64,000 nucleotides of DNA, taken from the NCBI GenBank assembly GCA_020744425.1, contig JAGMUV010000007.1, positions 62,001 to 126,000 of the forward strand, given 5' to 3'. The notes under the pieces are model-generated. The model did not search any database. It was not told the origin of the DNA and saw only the letters and a program-made list of their open reading frames with translations. Source of the stretch: Dactylonectria macrodidyma. Lineage: Eukaryota; Ascomycota; Sordariomycetes; Hypocreales; Nectriaceae. The translations under genes and the position numbers were made by a program. Position 1 is the stretch's first letter, and each line of letters begins with the position of its first letter. Below, one piece after another: positions 34,705-45,107 of this stretch.

Positions 34705-35863
34705 TTATTCCCTCCCAATATGCCTGGCAGACTTTTGCCAAGCAATAGGAGCAAAGGGGTCAATCATGGGCCCAGATCTACCTGTCTCCCTGGGATCATC
34801 TCCGATCATGTTCATCGGAAAGCCAATATCGAATGGCTTGACATTATCGAGGTACGCAATTTGTTCGTCACTAAGATGAATGCTTAGCGCCTTGATATTG
34901 TTGTGTAGATGCTCGACCTTGCGAATCCCAATAAGTGGGATAACGTTTCTCACCTTCTGCGAAACGTACGCCAGGGCGATCTGCTGAATACTTTCTGTCC
35001 CGTGCTCAGCACCAATCTTCTCTACGGCCTCGCTCGTCCGTCGTTCATCCTCGGTTTGCTCTGGGCCAAATGTTGCCCGGATTCCTTTGCCAGTTTGCTT
35101 CCGGGTTTTGAGCTGCTTCTTGGTTTGCAGCCTGCCTCCCCCAAGGGCGCCCCAAGCGCAGAGAGCCATGCCAAAGTGCCGGGTCATGGGGATGATGTCC
35201 CGCTCAAAGTCACGGAGCATTACGTTCCATCAGCCTTGGTACACGCTGAACGGAGTCTTCCCATGGGTCTCGGCGTACGTGTTGGCTGCTGCGACGATCC
35301 AAGCAGGCGTGTCTGAGATTCCAAGGTATAAAACCTTGCCCTCCTGGATGAGGATGTGGAGGGCACCCATTACTTCCTCGATTGAACTCGACCAATCCCA
35401 CATGTGGAGGTAGAAGAGATCGATGTAACTCGTGTGCAGCTTCAAGAGGGAGTCTCTAACAGAAAGTCTAAGCGACTTTTTGTGATTCCCGGAGTAATTG
35501 ACCGACTTGCCAGGACCTATATCCCACATGTGATAGTCGCCCGTGTACTTAGTTGTAACAAACATAAGGTCGCGATTTGCTCGAGACGCCACCCACCCCC
35601 CCACGATAGCTTCCGACTCCTCATTCTGATAGACATTGGCCGTGTCGAGAAAATTACCGCCGGCGTCGGCGTAGGCGTCTAACACCTTGAAGCTCTGCTC
35701 TTCGTCGATGCTAGAGGTTATCCCGGCCCAGGCTGTGCCGAATGATCCAGTACTTAGACAGAGAGGGCGAGAGACGGACTCCAGAAGTGCTAGAAAGAAT
35801 GCGATAGCGGCCAAGCTCGGTGGCGGGCTCGACGGCAGGTTTGAGAAAGTCAGATAGAGACAT
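34705..35863 (-). pseudogene. Aldo-keto reductase (norsolorinic acid reductase/aryl-alcohol dehydrogenase-like), disrupted
   Basis: The ATG at 35863 opens MSLSDFLKPAVEPATELGRY, a typical start for this AKR group. A surplus C in the triple-C at 35765-35767 then shifts the frame just before LCLSTGSFGTAWAG. The catalytic region is otherwise normal: GGNFLDTANVYQNEES (Asp and Tyr), FVTTKYTGDY (Lys) and DLFYLHMWDWSSSIEE (His). At 35230-35232 an in-frame TGA replaces the arginine expected in YQG-R-WNVMLRDFERD, after which the frame continues intact to 34705. Intact relatives reduce aldehydes or ketones with NADPH in the cytosol. Two independent lesions argue for a pseudogene rather than an assembly error. 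It is divergent from the SDR gene at 36612, and their shared promoter carries three copies of the 19-bp element. Confidence 0.8.
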
Positions 35864-36206
35864 GTTTAGGGGTCGCAAACAACATGTGGAACACCGTGTG
35901 AAAGTGGAAAGAGACTCGGGGAATTGGTTAAACAGGGCGGTATACATGATCACAGAAGAATTCTCTGAGCTCTTATATACGTGAGCTGAGATGCTTCGAG
36001 TGGTGGAACTGATGTCCACGCTCTGAACGGGGTATCTGAGTCTTCGAAGATTCGGGGCCAAGAGCGAGCCCGAGCCAGCCTTGACCAATGCTCAATACTC
36101 GAATGACACCGTGTACACACTTCAATACTCAACAATGGTGGGACGATTGGTCAGTCTTCTTGGGAAAAACTGAGCTAAGGCATCCGCGAGTAGTTGGAGC
36201 CCGCAG

Positions 36207-36225
36207 GGGCGTAAGCAAGGTGCAG
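36207..36225 (+). promoter_or_regulatory. Shared 19-bp element, copy C
   Basis: Reads GGGCGTAAGCAAGGTGCAG, midway between the divergent reductase relic (35863) and SDR (36612) starts. Confidence 0.65.
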
Positions 36226-36351
36226 TGGTTTCTTGCAGGGCGCCATCTGGCGTGGCAAACAACTGTCATTCTGATCGCCTTCGTTCTTGAATGACCCGAG
36301 CAGCAATGCGAATGATTGCTACAAAGGTGAAGAACTACAAGACTGGATTCG

Positions 36352-36370
36352 ATGCACTCTGCTTACGCCC
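36352..36370 (-). promoter_or_regulatory. Shared 19-bp element, copy D
   Basis: The minus strand reads GGGCGTAAGCAGAGTGCAT. It lies in the first 40-bp unit of the tandem duplication. Confidence 0.7.
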
Positions 36371-36391
36371 TAGCCCAGGCTGGTGGATTCG

Positions 36392-36410
36392 ATGCACTGT
36401 GCTTACGCCC
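36392..36410 (-). promoter_or_regulatory. Shared 19-bp element, copy E
   Basis: The minus strand reads GGGCGTAAGCACAGTGCAT. It lies in the second 40-bp unit, 202 bp before the SDR start. Confidence 0.7.
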
Positions 36411-36611
36411 CAGCCCAGACTGGTGGATTCCACTGTGGCGTGAAGACTGACTCGCGGAGGATGCTCAGTCCTACAGGCACCAGGTTCTCATACTCTATAA
36501 TAGACTCCTATACTAGTTCTTATGAGCGTCATAATTCCTTTTTTGTTTCTCTATTCGTGACAATCCATTGTCGCCTCTTCATATCAAATTCTCCGATATC
36601 CCACGCCCATA

Positions 36612-37526
36612 ATGCCTGAATTCAGCTCCGAGCAGATTCCTGATCTCCACGACAGAGTCATTATTGTCACTGGTGGTAATGTGGGCCTTGGCCTTGAAAC
36701 TGTGCGGCAGCTCAGCGATCATAATCCTGCGCGTATTTACCTCGCCGCTCGGTCTCAAGAAAAGGCGGCGAAAGCGATCAACGAGCTTCGGCAGGCTAGT
36801 CTAAAGGCCGCAACCGTCGCATTTCTGAAGCTTGACCTTGCGTCCTTTCAGAGTGTCAAAGCAGCCGCCGCCGACTTCCTCAATCGAGAGTCCCGTCTGG
36901 ATATCCTCGTCAACAATGCCGGCATCATGATGACTCCAGAGGGGCTCTCCGAGGAAGGATATGAGATACAATTCGGCACAAACGTCATGGGGCCTGCTCT
37001 TTTTACCCAGCTTCTTCTTCCAGTATTGCGCAGGACGGCCAAGATCAACAGTCAGACACGCGTGGTGATGCTCTCGTCTGCTGCTCACGTCCGGGCCCCT
37101 AGCGACAGCTATAAGTTTGACGAGCTTCGAACGATTATGTCGCACCGGGGAACCACCGAGAGATATACAATGTCCAAGCTGGCCGATCTTCAATACTCCA
37201 AGGCCTTAGCTGAGCGAGAAAAACACGTCAAGATCGTTCCCGTCCACCCTGGGATGGTGGCCACCAACCTCCATCATGCCTCATCTGGTTTCTTTCTCAA
37301 GCCATTCCTATATGCAGCTGTCGGACTGTTTGCAACGCCAGTGGAGAAGGGCGCCCTCTCTCAGATCTGGGCAGCTGTGAGTCCTGACGCTCAGAGCGGC
37401 CAGTACTACGGTCCTGTTGGTAAGGCGGAATCAGGCTCCAAGCTCAGCCAAAAGCGTGATCTTCAGGAGGAGTTGTTCCAGTGGATTCAAGGCGAGCTTG
37501 AGGGGCATGTTGAAACGATAGTTTGA
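36612..37526 (+). CDS. Short-chain dehydrogenase/reductase (retinol dehydrogenase-like)
   Basis: A single-exon gene of 304 aa. The cofactor loop is TGGNVGLGLETVRQL (residues 20-34), followed by YLAARSQEKA, whose arginine suggests NADP(H). KLDLASFQSVK, LVNNAGIMM, VVMLSSAAH and the catalytic pair YTMSK follow in order, and a VHPGMVATNL segment closes the core. It would interconvert an alcohol and a carbonyl in the cytosol or on a membrane. The start at 36612 follows a pyrimidine-rich leader and matches family N-termini. It is intact, unlike its divergent AKR neighbour, and three copies of the shared element lie 200-405 bp upstream. The substrate is unknown. Confidence 0.92.
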   Translation: MPEFSSEQIPDLHDRVIIVTGGNVGLGLETVRQLSDHNPARIYLAARSQEKAAKAINELRQASLKAATVAFLKLDLASFQSVKAAAADFLNRESRLDILVNNAGIMMTPEGLSEEGYEIQFGTNVMGPALFTQLLLPVLRRTAKINSQTRVVMLSSAAHVRAPSDSYKFDELRTIMSHRGTTERYTMSKLADLQYSKALAEREKHVKIVPVHPGMVATNLHHASSGFFLKPFLYAAVGLFATPVEKGALSQIWAAVSPDAQSGQYYGPVGKAESGSKLSQKRDLQEELFQWIQGELEGHVETIV

Positions 37527-38705
37527 GCTTGTGGGTGGGTGCTTTAGTTGCCTTACTGCGCCCCTTGTGCGTGTCACGGCCTGACCACGACCTGCATAAG
37601 GTCGTAGGCGGTGACCCACGTTTCTCAGCCTCGCATAACGGAAGACACTTCTAGCATAGTAAAGCCTGTCCAAGCAGTATCTCTGAAAATTGAAACGAGT
37701 CACTAGGTTGCAAAGGATATTTTTTCTTTATTGAAATGAATGACCATCCGGTGAGTGTGTTAGCCTGGTACTGAAGTAACACACAGAGCCAAGCAATGAA
37801 TAGTCCCCAAGGTATGCTGTCCAACCACCAGCAGACATCTCATTTCTCAATTGCGCCCGTACCGCCGTGTTCAGTTGCGTACCATCCTGAAGAACTGTTC
37901 TCATGCTGGTATCCATCGGTCCTGCGATTTACCGCTGCCATGCTATCCATACCCTGGTAGGTGACGCTCAACATTCCCTTGTGCATAGCTTTTTGAGGGG
38001 ATGGCAGATGCAAACTCTAGCAGAGATTGGATGAAGATAATGCAGATGAAGACGATGTGGGCGGAGGTAGAATGGGTGGTGCTAGGTTGAGGTTCTTGGG
38101 TGCTGCTACTACTGCTGCTCTTCCTGTTTTCACTCGGTCGTTCGGTCCTCTTTCAATCGGTTTCGTTCGCATCATATGTCTAGTAACAATGAGCTCCCAC
38201 CCTCCCCATTTCCGAGGACACTAGTAGAGCATGGTGGCGTGCGAGAGTTCAGACAGTCGCTGCGGCACTAAAACACCTCGCTAGCCTCCGCGCACTGGCC
38301 TTTCCCATCTCTCCCAGTCTTAAAGGCAGCATATACTGCGTGATGCCCAGGCTTCGTTGCTGCAAGCGGTCGTCTTTAAGGCATAGTATTACGGCTGTAG
38401 GGGTAAACCTGAGTAAATAGGTGCCCAGTTATGTGTCGAGCGTAGCAAGACTTCACAGCTGAGCATAGATGTTCGCTTTAGGCTTCCACAGTTTGAGATC
38501 TGCCGTACATGATTGAAGTGTTGAAGTCAATTTGCACACCTTCGCCTTGGTAGAATAGACTGCCGAGAAAATCAACATGGCTTCTAATGATGTAACCAGC
38601 ACACCCTCCAGTTCCAAAAATGAGCCGTGGATTTCTTTTGTTTCATGGCTGGAGCACCTCCAACTTCCTACAAGCAATTTCACTTCCTCTATAGACGCTC
38701 TCACC
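37527..38705. other. Intergenic, nothing recognised
   Basis: About 1.2 kb between two converging genes. Short frames only, none resembling a known family. Confidence 0.5.
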
Positions 38706-40780
38706 TCAAACTAAGACTATATTTGAGACTTGCAAACCCTCCAGCAGTTCCTTCACACGAAAGGCATAAGCCCTCGAATTTCTCCTTCGAGCCTCTTTAT
38801 TCAGCTCTCTGCTTTGAATATCCCTTCCAATACCTTCAAGCACACTTTGTATGTTGCTCTTCACTAAAGCTGTATGACTTATCTCAACGTGACCAATTCG
38901 CTCGTAGCAGTCGCCACCATGCTTCTTGATAACGTGGATACCCGAAAATTTGAAACTATTTTCGACATCAACACCAAGTGGGATAACAAACCCTGACGTG
39001 TTGGGTGGCCACCTTACAGGTGCTGACTCGTCTGTAAGGCAATCAGGTTTATATTCATTAACACAAAGCTCTTCGGCACGGATTTCTTCCACTGCAGTGA
39101 TGGTGTCGCTGGTCTCGCCACTCCACAAGGTTCTCCAGGTGACATGGTTCGACAGCAAGGAGTTCGCGTCTATCAGAGGAGCCTGCAAGTTGATAGAGGC
39201 TTCCGAGGACTCGCCCATATGGCTTGGGCCATCAGATACAAAGCGTACCTCCCGGACGACCACTGACTTAAGTGGGCTCCAAATTCCGTCCCACATGACC
39301 TGTGACGTGGTAGAGGCCCAGGACCACGATGGATAGCGAGGAATCTTTTGATTCTTGAGCTTTGGAGTTGGCCAGACCATCCAAAGAAGATCAAGCGGGA
39401 GGTGTCTCTCCCACATACCCGCCAGATACCTATCGTCTGGTCGCGTGTTCTGTGTGCGCTGGGCGAGACCAGCTAGGGCTACCATCTTATCTGATGCGAA
39501 CGTGAGTTGCAGTCTGGAGTACTCCTGAACTGTCCGATGCCATATGAATCGATCCTTATCTCGAGGGACCTCAGCGATGGACGCATATAGTGTAGGCTTG
39601 AATGTGTCGCCGTCGATGAAATCTTTGTCGTTGTATCCACTTTCGCTTCGTCGCATCGCCTGGCATACCCAGACCACCTCTTCGGTGCAGAAGTGCAACA
39701 CCCGTGGCGATAGCCGCATCTCTTGATAAATCCATGCGCGATTCAGCAATGGAAAGTCGTCGCGGTTCTCCAGTTGCGTCCAATGGTCCGGAAATAGTGA
39801 GAGCTGCTGACGAACGTAGATATCTCGATACCCAGGCACCAGTTTGGCCATATAGTGTGGACTGGTTTCTGAGAAACAGCCCCCAGACCCGTCTCGAGAT
39901 TTTGTGGCGGCGACAGTCAGAAATGCATTTTGGTAAATATCTGCCATCTGAGCAGCTTGTTCCTTCCAGTCATCGTCACTGTCTTGGATGATGCAGAGCG
40001 AGTCGATCCACAGATAGAAAATCCTAAGGCCACGACATATATTTATAGCATCCTGAAACGTTTTTGTGAGATTATCCCATGGCACCAATTTTCTGAATCG
40101 TTCTATGTTTTGTGTTGTTGTTTTGACAATGTGGGTGTTGGTCCCCCAACAATGGCTCAGACACACATAGCGCCGCTCTTGCCCGATGTTTTCACGGAGA
40201 GCCACCGCACCTTTGCTCAGATCAAGGAGTCTTTTTGGACAAACGAATGGGTGGGAGGAATACTGAATCTGGGGTCGGCAGCCCTCGTGAGAAGTCAGGC
40301 ATTCCTCGATCCAAGACCCAATAGTTGTGCTTGTCGTTTGACAGTCTGTAGTGCTAGGAAAACGACCTCGGTGCCGAATAACACGCAGCGGGGCGTTGTC
40401 ATGACCTGCAACAAGGACCGTCAGTCTGTAAATCGCATATATCTTATTAAACAGCTTGAAAAGAGGACACGTATTGAGAAACTTCACTGCCATGCTCCTC
40501 GTAAGTACGGATAGATTACTAAAGACTTGCCATACTGGGTAAAAGTTTCTAAGACAAATTTCCCTTTTGACCACTGAATCTCACAAGAGGCATTCGAAGA
40601 TATCGTCAGATTCAGAATCTCTTTAGCGTCAATATGTGCCGCCCCTGTTGCAATGCACTTCAACATAAATATGCACCAAGGGCAGCCGTACTGAGTGGCT
40701 TGTATCAGTTCGTCGTATTTGCAGTTATACTTCTCGTAGTCAGTCGAGTCAGTTGGTAATTTACAAGCAATGCAAGCCAT
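38706..40780 (-). CDS. HET-domain protein, intact
   Basis: Exons 40780-40520 and 40442-38706 join in phase 0 to 665 aa. A second splice reading (donor GTCTTT and acceptor nearer 40425) is also in phase and would shorten the joint by about seven residues. The leader has paired cysteines (MACIACKLP, YGCPWCIFMLKC). The HET domain covers roughly residues 178-330: RRYVCLSHCWGTNTHIV, then FYLWIDSLCIIQDSDDDWKE and QMADIYQNAFLTVAA, then NRAWIYQEMRLSPRVLHF. The C-terminal part has DKMVALAGLAQRT, RYLAGMWERHLPLDLLW and YPSWSWAST. Such proteins act in the cytoplasm to trigger incompatibility or programmed cell death. It is the only undamaged HET gene of the five loci in this window. Confidence 0.93.
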
Positions 40781-41768
40781 TGTAGGGTAAGCCGGTGCAG
40801 TGTGTTCCGATTAATAGTACAGTGATATAGTTGAATCTGGAGAAGCGTCCTTAAGGAGCCAAGTAGCGAGGTTGGAAAAAATGAAGGCGAACAGGGTTCG
40901 AACTGTCATTTGAGATAAATTGAAGTTTCATCCCAAGAGAGACACAGGAAACAATTTACCCCGCTCAAGGACAGGAGTGATTGAGACATTGAGACATAGT
41001 GCTCGGACTTGTAGTTAATCCGACTCCGACCATATCATCGACTGATCGCTCCACGCATGGAAGACATCCTCGCCACAGTTATTCTTCAAGTGTTATCTCT
41101 TTAAGGTGGCTTATCTTGTCCATCTTCAATCACAGAATAGTCAGGCGAATGAAATGCGCTTTGGCGAATAGAGTGTTTTGGTACTCAGCGCGCGAGGGGT
41201 CTTATCAGTGAGGCTCTCATCTGCAGCAAGTATGTGGAACACGCACAGGCTGGTACCTATTTTAATCAGCTTCGGATTCGGAGTAAGCTCCATCAGGAAT
41301 TGCCCGGACTCCTCTTGGGAAGCCCCAGAAGCCAACATTGACTTATCTCCATCGCCAATAATATGGTTTCTCAAGTGGTAGACGTCATATGTCGGGTATT
41401 TGTTTAAGAGTAATTGGGGTCTAGCCGGTGGTGAACCGTATTGAGGAGGTCATAGTTGGGGATGTCAAATCGTGCCATCATCCGAGGTGGAGTCGTTTAT
41501 TCAGTAACTCGCAATCCATGGCTGTGAGCGACATCAATGTTACTCCATGTTAGAGTTTCTGAAACTGACGTCCCAGGACTCTGGAAGAGGTTCAAAATAG
41601 CTTGCATGCCATCGGTTTTCTCGTAAAAGTTAGTTCACTACTAAAAGATTTTTTTAGCTGCGATATGTCATCTATCCAGTAGAGGCTATGAGTTCTAAAA
41701 TCTCTATTTATTAAATACATGAAGGAAGCAGTCAGACTCTGGCAACCTCCTACGCCACATTATTAACT
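40781..41768. other. Intergenic with one unrecognised open frame
   Basis: On the minus strand, frames from about 41485 down to 41141 read MARFDIPNYDLLNTVHHRLD and, after a shift, YHLRNHIIGDGDKSMLAS. This could be a small decayed gene, but I do not recognise it. Nothing else is seen. Confidence 0.35.
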
Positions 41769-42695
41769 TCATCGCACGATAAAGGCACTCTCCTGCTTCA
41801 GCCACCCCTTAACATCCTTTATATGTGGATGAATGCTCTTCGCCAGCTGCACGTCTACACTGTAACCATCGTCTTTAAACCAGTCCAGCATCACGCCGAC
41901 TTCCTTCACTCCCGCCTTAAGTGCCTTGCCTAGCAGGCCGATAGTCGTGCCAACACCACTACCCGTGACTTCTTTGAACCTCTGGTTCAGTTCTTCAAAG
42001 GTAAGTTCCTCTCCAGCAAGTCCTATGGCCTGCCCATGAAAACGCTCTGAATTGGCGAACGCCTCGGCTGCAAATACACCAATATCGGAAGTAGCAATCC
42101 ACTGCAACGGCTTGTCCTTCATGGTGTTGCGCAAGCTCGTCATGAAGACTTTGGCCTGGAAGTCTGGCGTGATATTGTCCAAGAAGATGACGGGACGCAG
42201 GATTGTCCAGCCCATACTGCTTTTCCCGTGGGCCGTATTGTCGCGCAGGTAGTGCTCAATCTGATGCTTCGATTTGAAATGGGGAATTGGACTTGGATTG
42301 GTCCAGGACCGTTCATTGCCGCCGCGATCGACGCTGCTGTAGACAAAGTGTTTGACATCATTCTTGATCGATTCGTCAATGAGCGCCTTGCCTTGCCGAA
42401 TTTCCCCCTCAAAGGTAGTACCCTTGGTCACTGCGGCTTGGACCGAGTAGACCCCCCAGATAGGACCGGAAGCTACTTTTGTCGCAGCTCGAAACAGCGA
42501 AGGCACGTCGTCAAGGTTTCCCTCAACAAGCTTTACCGCAGATGACTTCTTGGTCAAGCGTGTAGCCGATGGCGAGTGCGCATTGCGAGTCACGGCGAGG
42601 ATGGTGAAATCGTTGGAGAAACGAGCGAGAACGGCTTCCACGACGCTGCCGCCTTGTTTTCCGGTGGCACCAGTAATGAGAAGATTGCGCGACAT
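41769..42695 (-). CDS. NmrA-like family NAD(P)-binding protein
   Basis: A single exon of 308 aa starting at MSRNLLITGATGKQGGSVVE. The GATGKQG loop and the following AVTRNAHSPSATRL are typical of NmrA-like (PF05368) proteins. KLVEGNLDDVPSLFRA, GVYSVQAAVTKGTTFEGEIR, HFVYSSVDRGG and WTILRPVIFLDNITP follow in family order. The frame is open 14 codons further upstream, but the ATG at 42695 gives the standard N-terminus. NmrA-like proteins bind NAD(P) and act as redox sensors or, in some cases, reductases; the original NmrA restrains the GATA factor AreA. Which role applies here is unknown. No damage is seen. Confidence 0.92.
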   Translation of the reverse strand: MSRNLLITGATGKQGGSVVEAVLARFSNDFTILAVTRNAHSPSATRLTKKSSAVKLVEGNLDDVPSLFRAATKVASGPIWGVYSVQAAVTKGTTFEGEIRQGKALIDESIKNDVKHFVYSSVDRGGNERSWTNPSPIPHFKSKHQIEHYLRDNTAHGKSSMGWTILRPVIFLDNITPDFQAKVFMTSLRNTMKDKPLQWIATSDIGVFAAEAFANSERFHGQAIGLAGEELTFEELNQRFKEVTGSGVGTTIGLLGKALKAGVKEVGVMLDWFKDDGYSVDVQLAKSIHPHIKDVKGWLKQESAFIVR

Positions 42696-43275
42696 GGTGA
42701 TAATAGGAGGTATGTGATAAGATATGCGAAAGTACAATGTCGGAGATGCGAGGAACCCGGATGGAATTTAAAGACAAATCTACCTCGTAGTGGTTATTGC
42801 CAATGATGGACGAGACTTGTTTACACCCTAGCATGTCGTTTAGCATTCCTCCGCTTTTGTCAGCAGACAATAGAGCGCTCTCAAATGTCAACACCGAAAG
42901 CCCGCTCAAGCACGGTGCCCACGGTCAATCGGTTTCCCCCGTTCAGCCTAACATCCACTTGCAAACCCCGACCGATGGCTCTCCCTGTTGTTCGCCGGAC
43001 ATAATTTGTCAGCAATCAAATTTTGATGGTTTTTTCACCGGCCACCAAACTCGCTATGCACAAGGATAGTATTTGGGCAAAAATTCACTCTTAATGAAGC
43101 ACAATTTCTGTCTGGGGCCTCCGTTGTTAGAGAGACTGGTATAAAGGTGTCGCTGATCTTCATCTTACGCCCTCAGTTCCTCTCAATCTCTCGACTCACT
43201 CAATTTGAATGAAAACTAGCAGCGGCTCAACCAGGAACCTTTTTAAGAACCATTTATTTTTTGGCCTTTGTAAAC
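42696..43275. other. Divergent promoter region
   Basis: Between the divergent NmrA-like and DUF3237 genes. No gene and no clear element seen. Confidence 0.5.
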
Positions 43276-43803
43276 ATGTTGGTTTCCACTTTCTTCATCG
43301 CCGCTAGCAGCATCGGACTCGCGGTAGCGACCCCTGCGCCTCCTACGCTCTCATACCTCTTCCGGATGAACCTCACTCTCAGTTCAACTATCAACACTGG
43401 ACCAGGTCCAGCGGGAACTCGAGTGGCTATCCCCATCACTGGAGGGACTTTGTCTGGCCCCAAGGGCAGTGGTATGAGATGACCACAAAAGTTGAGCACC
43501 ATTAACCATAGCTAACAATGCAAAGGGACTGTTCTCCCAGTGGGAGCCGACTTTGGTGCATTTGATGCCTTGGGAAATTTCAACGTAGACTCTCACTCCG
43601 TGATCAAGATGGATGACGGATCGTACATCTACACTCACTCGACTGGGCCACTGATTACTGGCCCTACTGCTCTCGACAGAGTCAAGTTTGAGACGGGAAG
43701 CAGCAAGTACTCTTGGCTCAATGAGATCCTCGCAGTAGCCGTCACTGATTTTCCGGGCCCCTGGGTTACTCTTGATGTTTGGCAGGTAAATCCCAGTTCC
43801 TGA
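43276..43803 (+). CDS. Secreted DUF3237 protein
   Basis: Exons 43276-43471 and 43526-43803 join in phase to 157 aa, with a 54-nt intron carrying a GCTAAC branch site. Residues 1-20 (MLVSTFFIAASSIGLAVATP) form a signal peptide. The mature part has GPGPAGTRVAIPITGGTLSG and, after the splice, GTVLPVGADFGAFDALGNFN and TDDG-like MDDGSYIYTHSTGP, which are the hallmarks of DUF3237 (PF11578), a small beta-barrel family of unknown chemistry. It is single-domain and near the usual length. The start follows a pyrimidine-rich leader. It is divergent from the NmrA-like gene. Confidence 0.88.
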
Positions 43804-45107
43804 AGGCGTAGGCCAATCGTCTAGGCGGAAAGAATGTGACATCTTAATTAAGCCTGCAGCAAACCTCAAAACCTAGGTATGTGGACTGGAGAATCTTGGA
43901 TTTGCAGCAAAGTTCCTTGCAACGATCGGGAGGAAGATGGTCAAACCGGAAATTAAAGGAGGGGAAGAAGAATATGGTGAGAGGATCAGCCAGTTTGCTG
44001 AAGTTTCATTCTGTTTGTACATATAAATATATATATATTCGACTTTGATATCATAACAGATAGTCAGAAAGCCTGGCTGTCTTCATATTTTAGACAGTCG
44101 AGGTTCCTGAGTCAACCTGATTAGTCGGCCTTACAATATGGTTCCGCCCATTGAAATGTGAATTGTGTTTACGTTCCACATCATTCGGTTTGTGCGCCGT
44201 CCGGTGTCTATAGCCCATCCTGCCATTCAAACATCGACTATTAAACCATATGAAGCACCCATTTGGCAAGTTTTAAGTTTGATGTATCGTCGTTTGTATA
44301 TCACCAACAATCTAGCAGTCTCCTACATTAATGCCTCGCGACTGGAGATCCAAATTAATGCTAGCCCCACATCAGACAGAATGAGAATGAGTCCTTATCT
44401 ACTCCGTTAAGACTAGCGAAATCGGCCCGGGCCCCTGGTAGCACACCATCAGAGGCAGGACCAGAGGTTAAAAATAAAGGAAAAAACCAACAGATAGAAC
44501 AATAGCATTCCTAGCGATTATAGGAGGGAACAGAGAAAGAAAGTTAGAGTCTCATGTCAGTTCACATGATCCCGGTTGGAGAATCCAGACCTCCAGGGTA
44601 GACTCACTCATCGGCTCGGCCTGGCATACGCGCAACCGGCGACACATCTCAAATTCGTCATTGTGTCTTTATCCTTGTGGAGCGAACGGACTGATCGCGG
44701 CCCGCCGGTATTATGTTCAAGGCCGGTCGGGCCGACCACAGCCCAACGGTATTACGGCGAACACCGAACTAACCAGGTTATGGATAGTGGGGGTGCGGAG
44801 TTCAATAGCTTGCAGCCATAACCGAACCGATTTAGCACCTTTGGTGACTGACTAAATTGAGGTCGAGCCAGGTTGGTAAAGAACTCTCGCCGTGGTATCT
44901 TCACTCCTCTTGCTCCCTTTTTGGCTTATATTTCTCCATGGACTGCCGTGTGATTCTGAACTAAGTTACCAACGACCAATTTCGCCATCTTGCCTTGCGA
45001 GAAGATAGCCGACTCACTCCCTACCCCTGCGATACCACCCAATTTGCAGATAGGGTTTTCGGTTTGCCAGAAGCCATAATTCTTGTACCTCGATTCTCCC
45101 CCTTGTC
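43804..45107. other. Intergenic upstream of the MFS gene
   Basis: No gene seen. A short run of alternating TA lies near 44025-44038. Candidate zinc-cluster sites at 44706-44756 are listed separately. Confidence 0.5.
44706..44756. promoter_or_regulatory. Candidate Zn2Cys6 binding sites upstream of the MFS gene
   Basis: A direct repeat CGGTATTAT/CG occurs at 44706-44715 and 44747-44756 (41 bp apart). Between them is the inverted repeat GGTCGG-G-CCGACC (44725-44737), in which CGG and CCG half-sites face each other with one base between. This is 350-400 bp before the first MFS ATG. It could be bound by the Zn2Cys6 protein encoded at 47515-49654; that link is inference. Confidence 0.4.

Larger units (their letters stand above)
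36345..36424. repeat. 40-bp tandem duplication in the SDR promoter
   Basis: Two head-to-tail 40-bp units (36345-36384 and 36385-36424) differ at three positions. Each begins GGATTCGATGCACT and contains one copy of the shared element. A third unit starts at 36425 (GGATTC) and is lost after a few bases. Confidence 0.85.
35864..36611. other. Divergent promoter region between reductase relic and SDR gene
   Basis: No gene. It contains three copies of the 19-bp element and a 40-bp tandem duplication, listed separately. Confidence 0.6.

Noticed and set aside
38751..38770. GGCATAAGC match to the shared 19-bp element
   Set aside because: It lies in coding sequence of the HET gene and lacks the GCA at the fixed distance.
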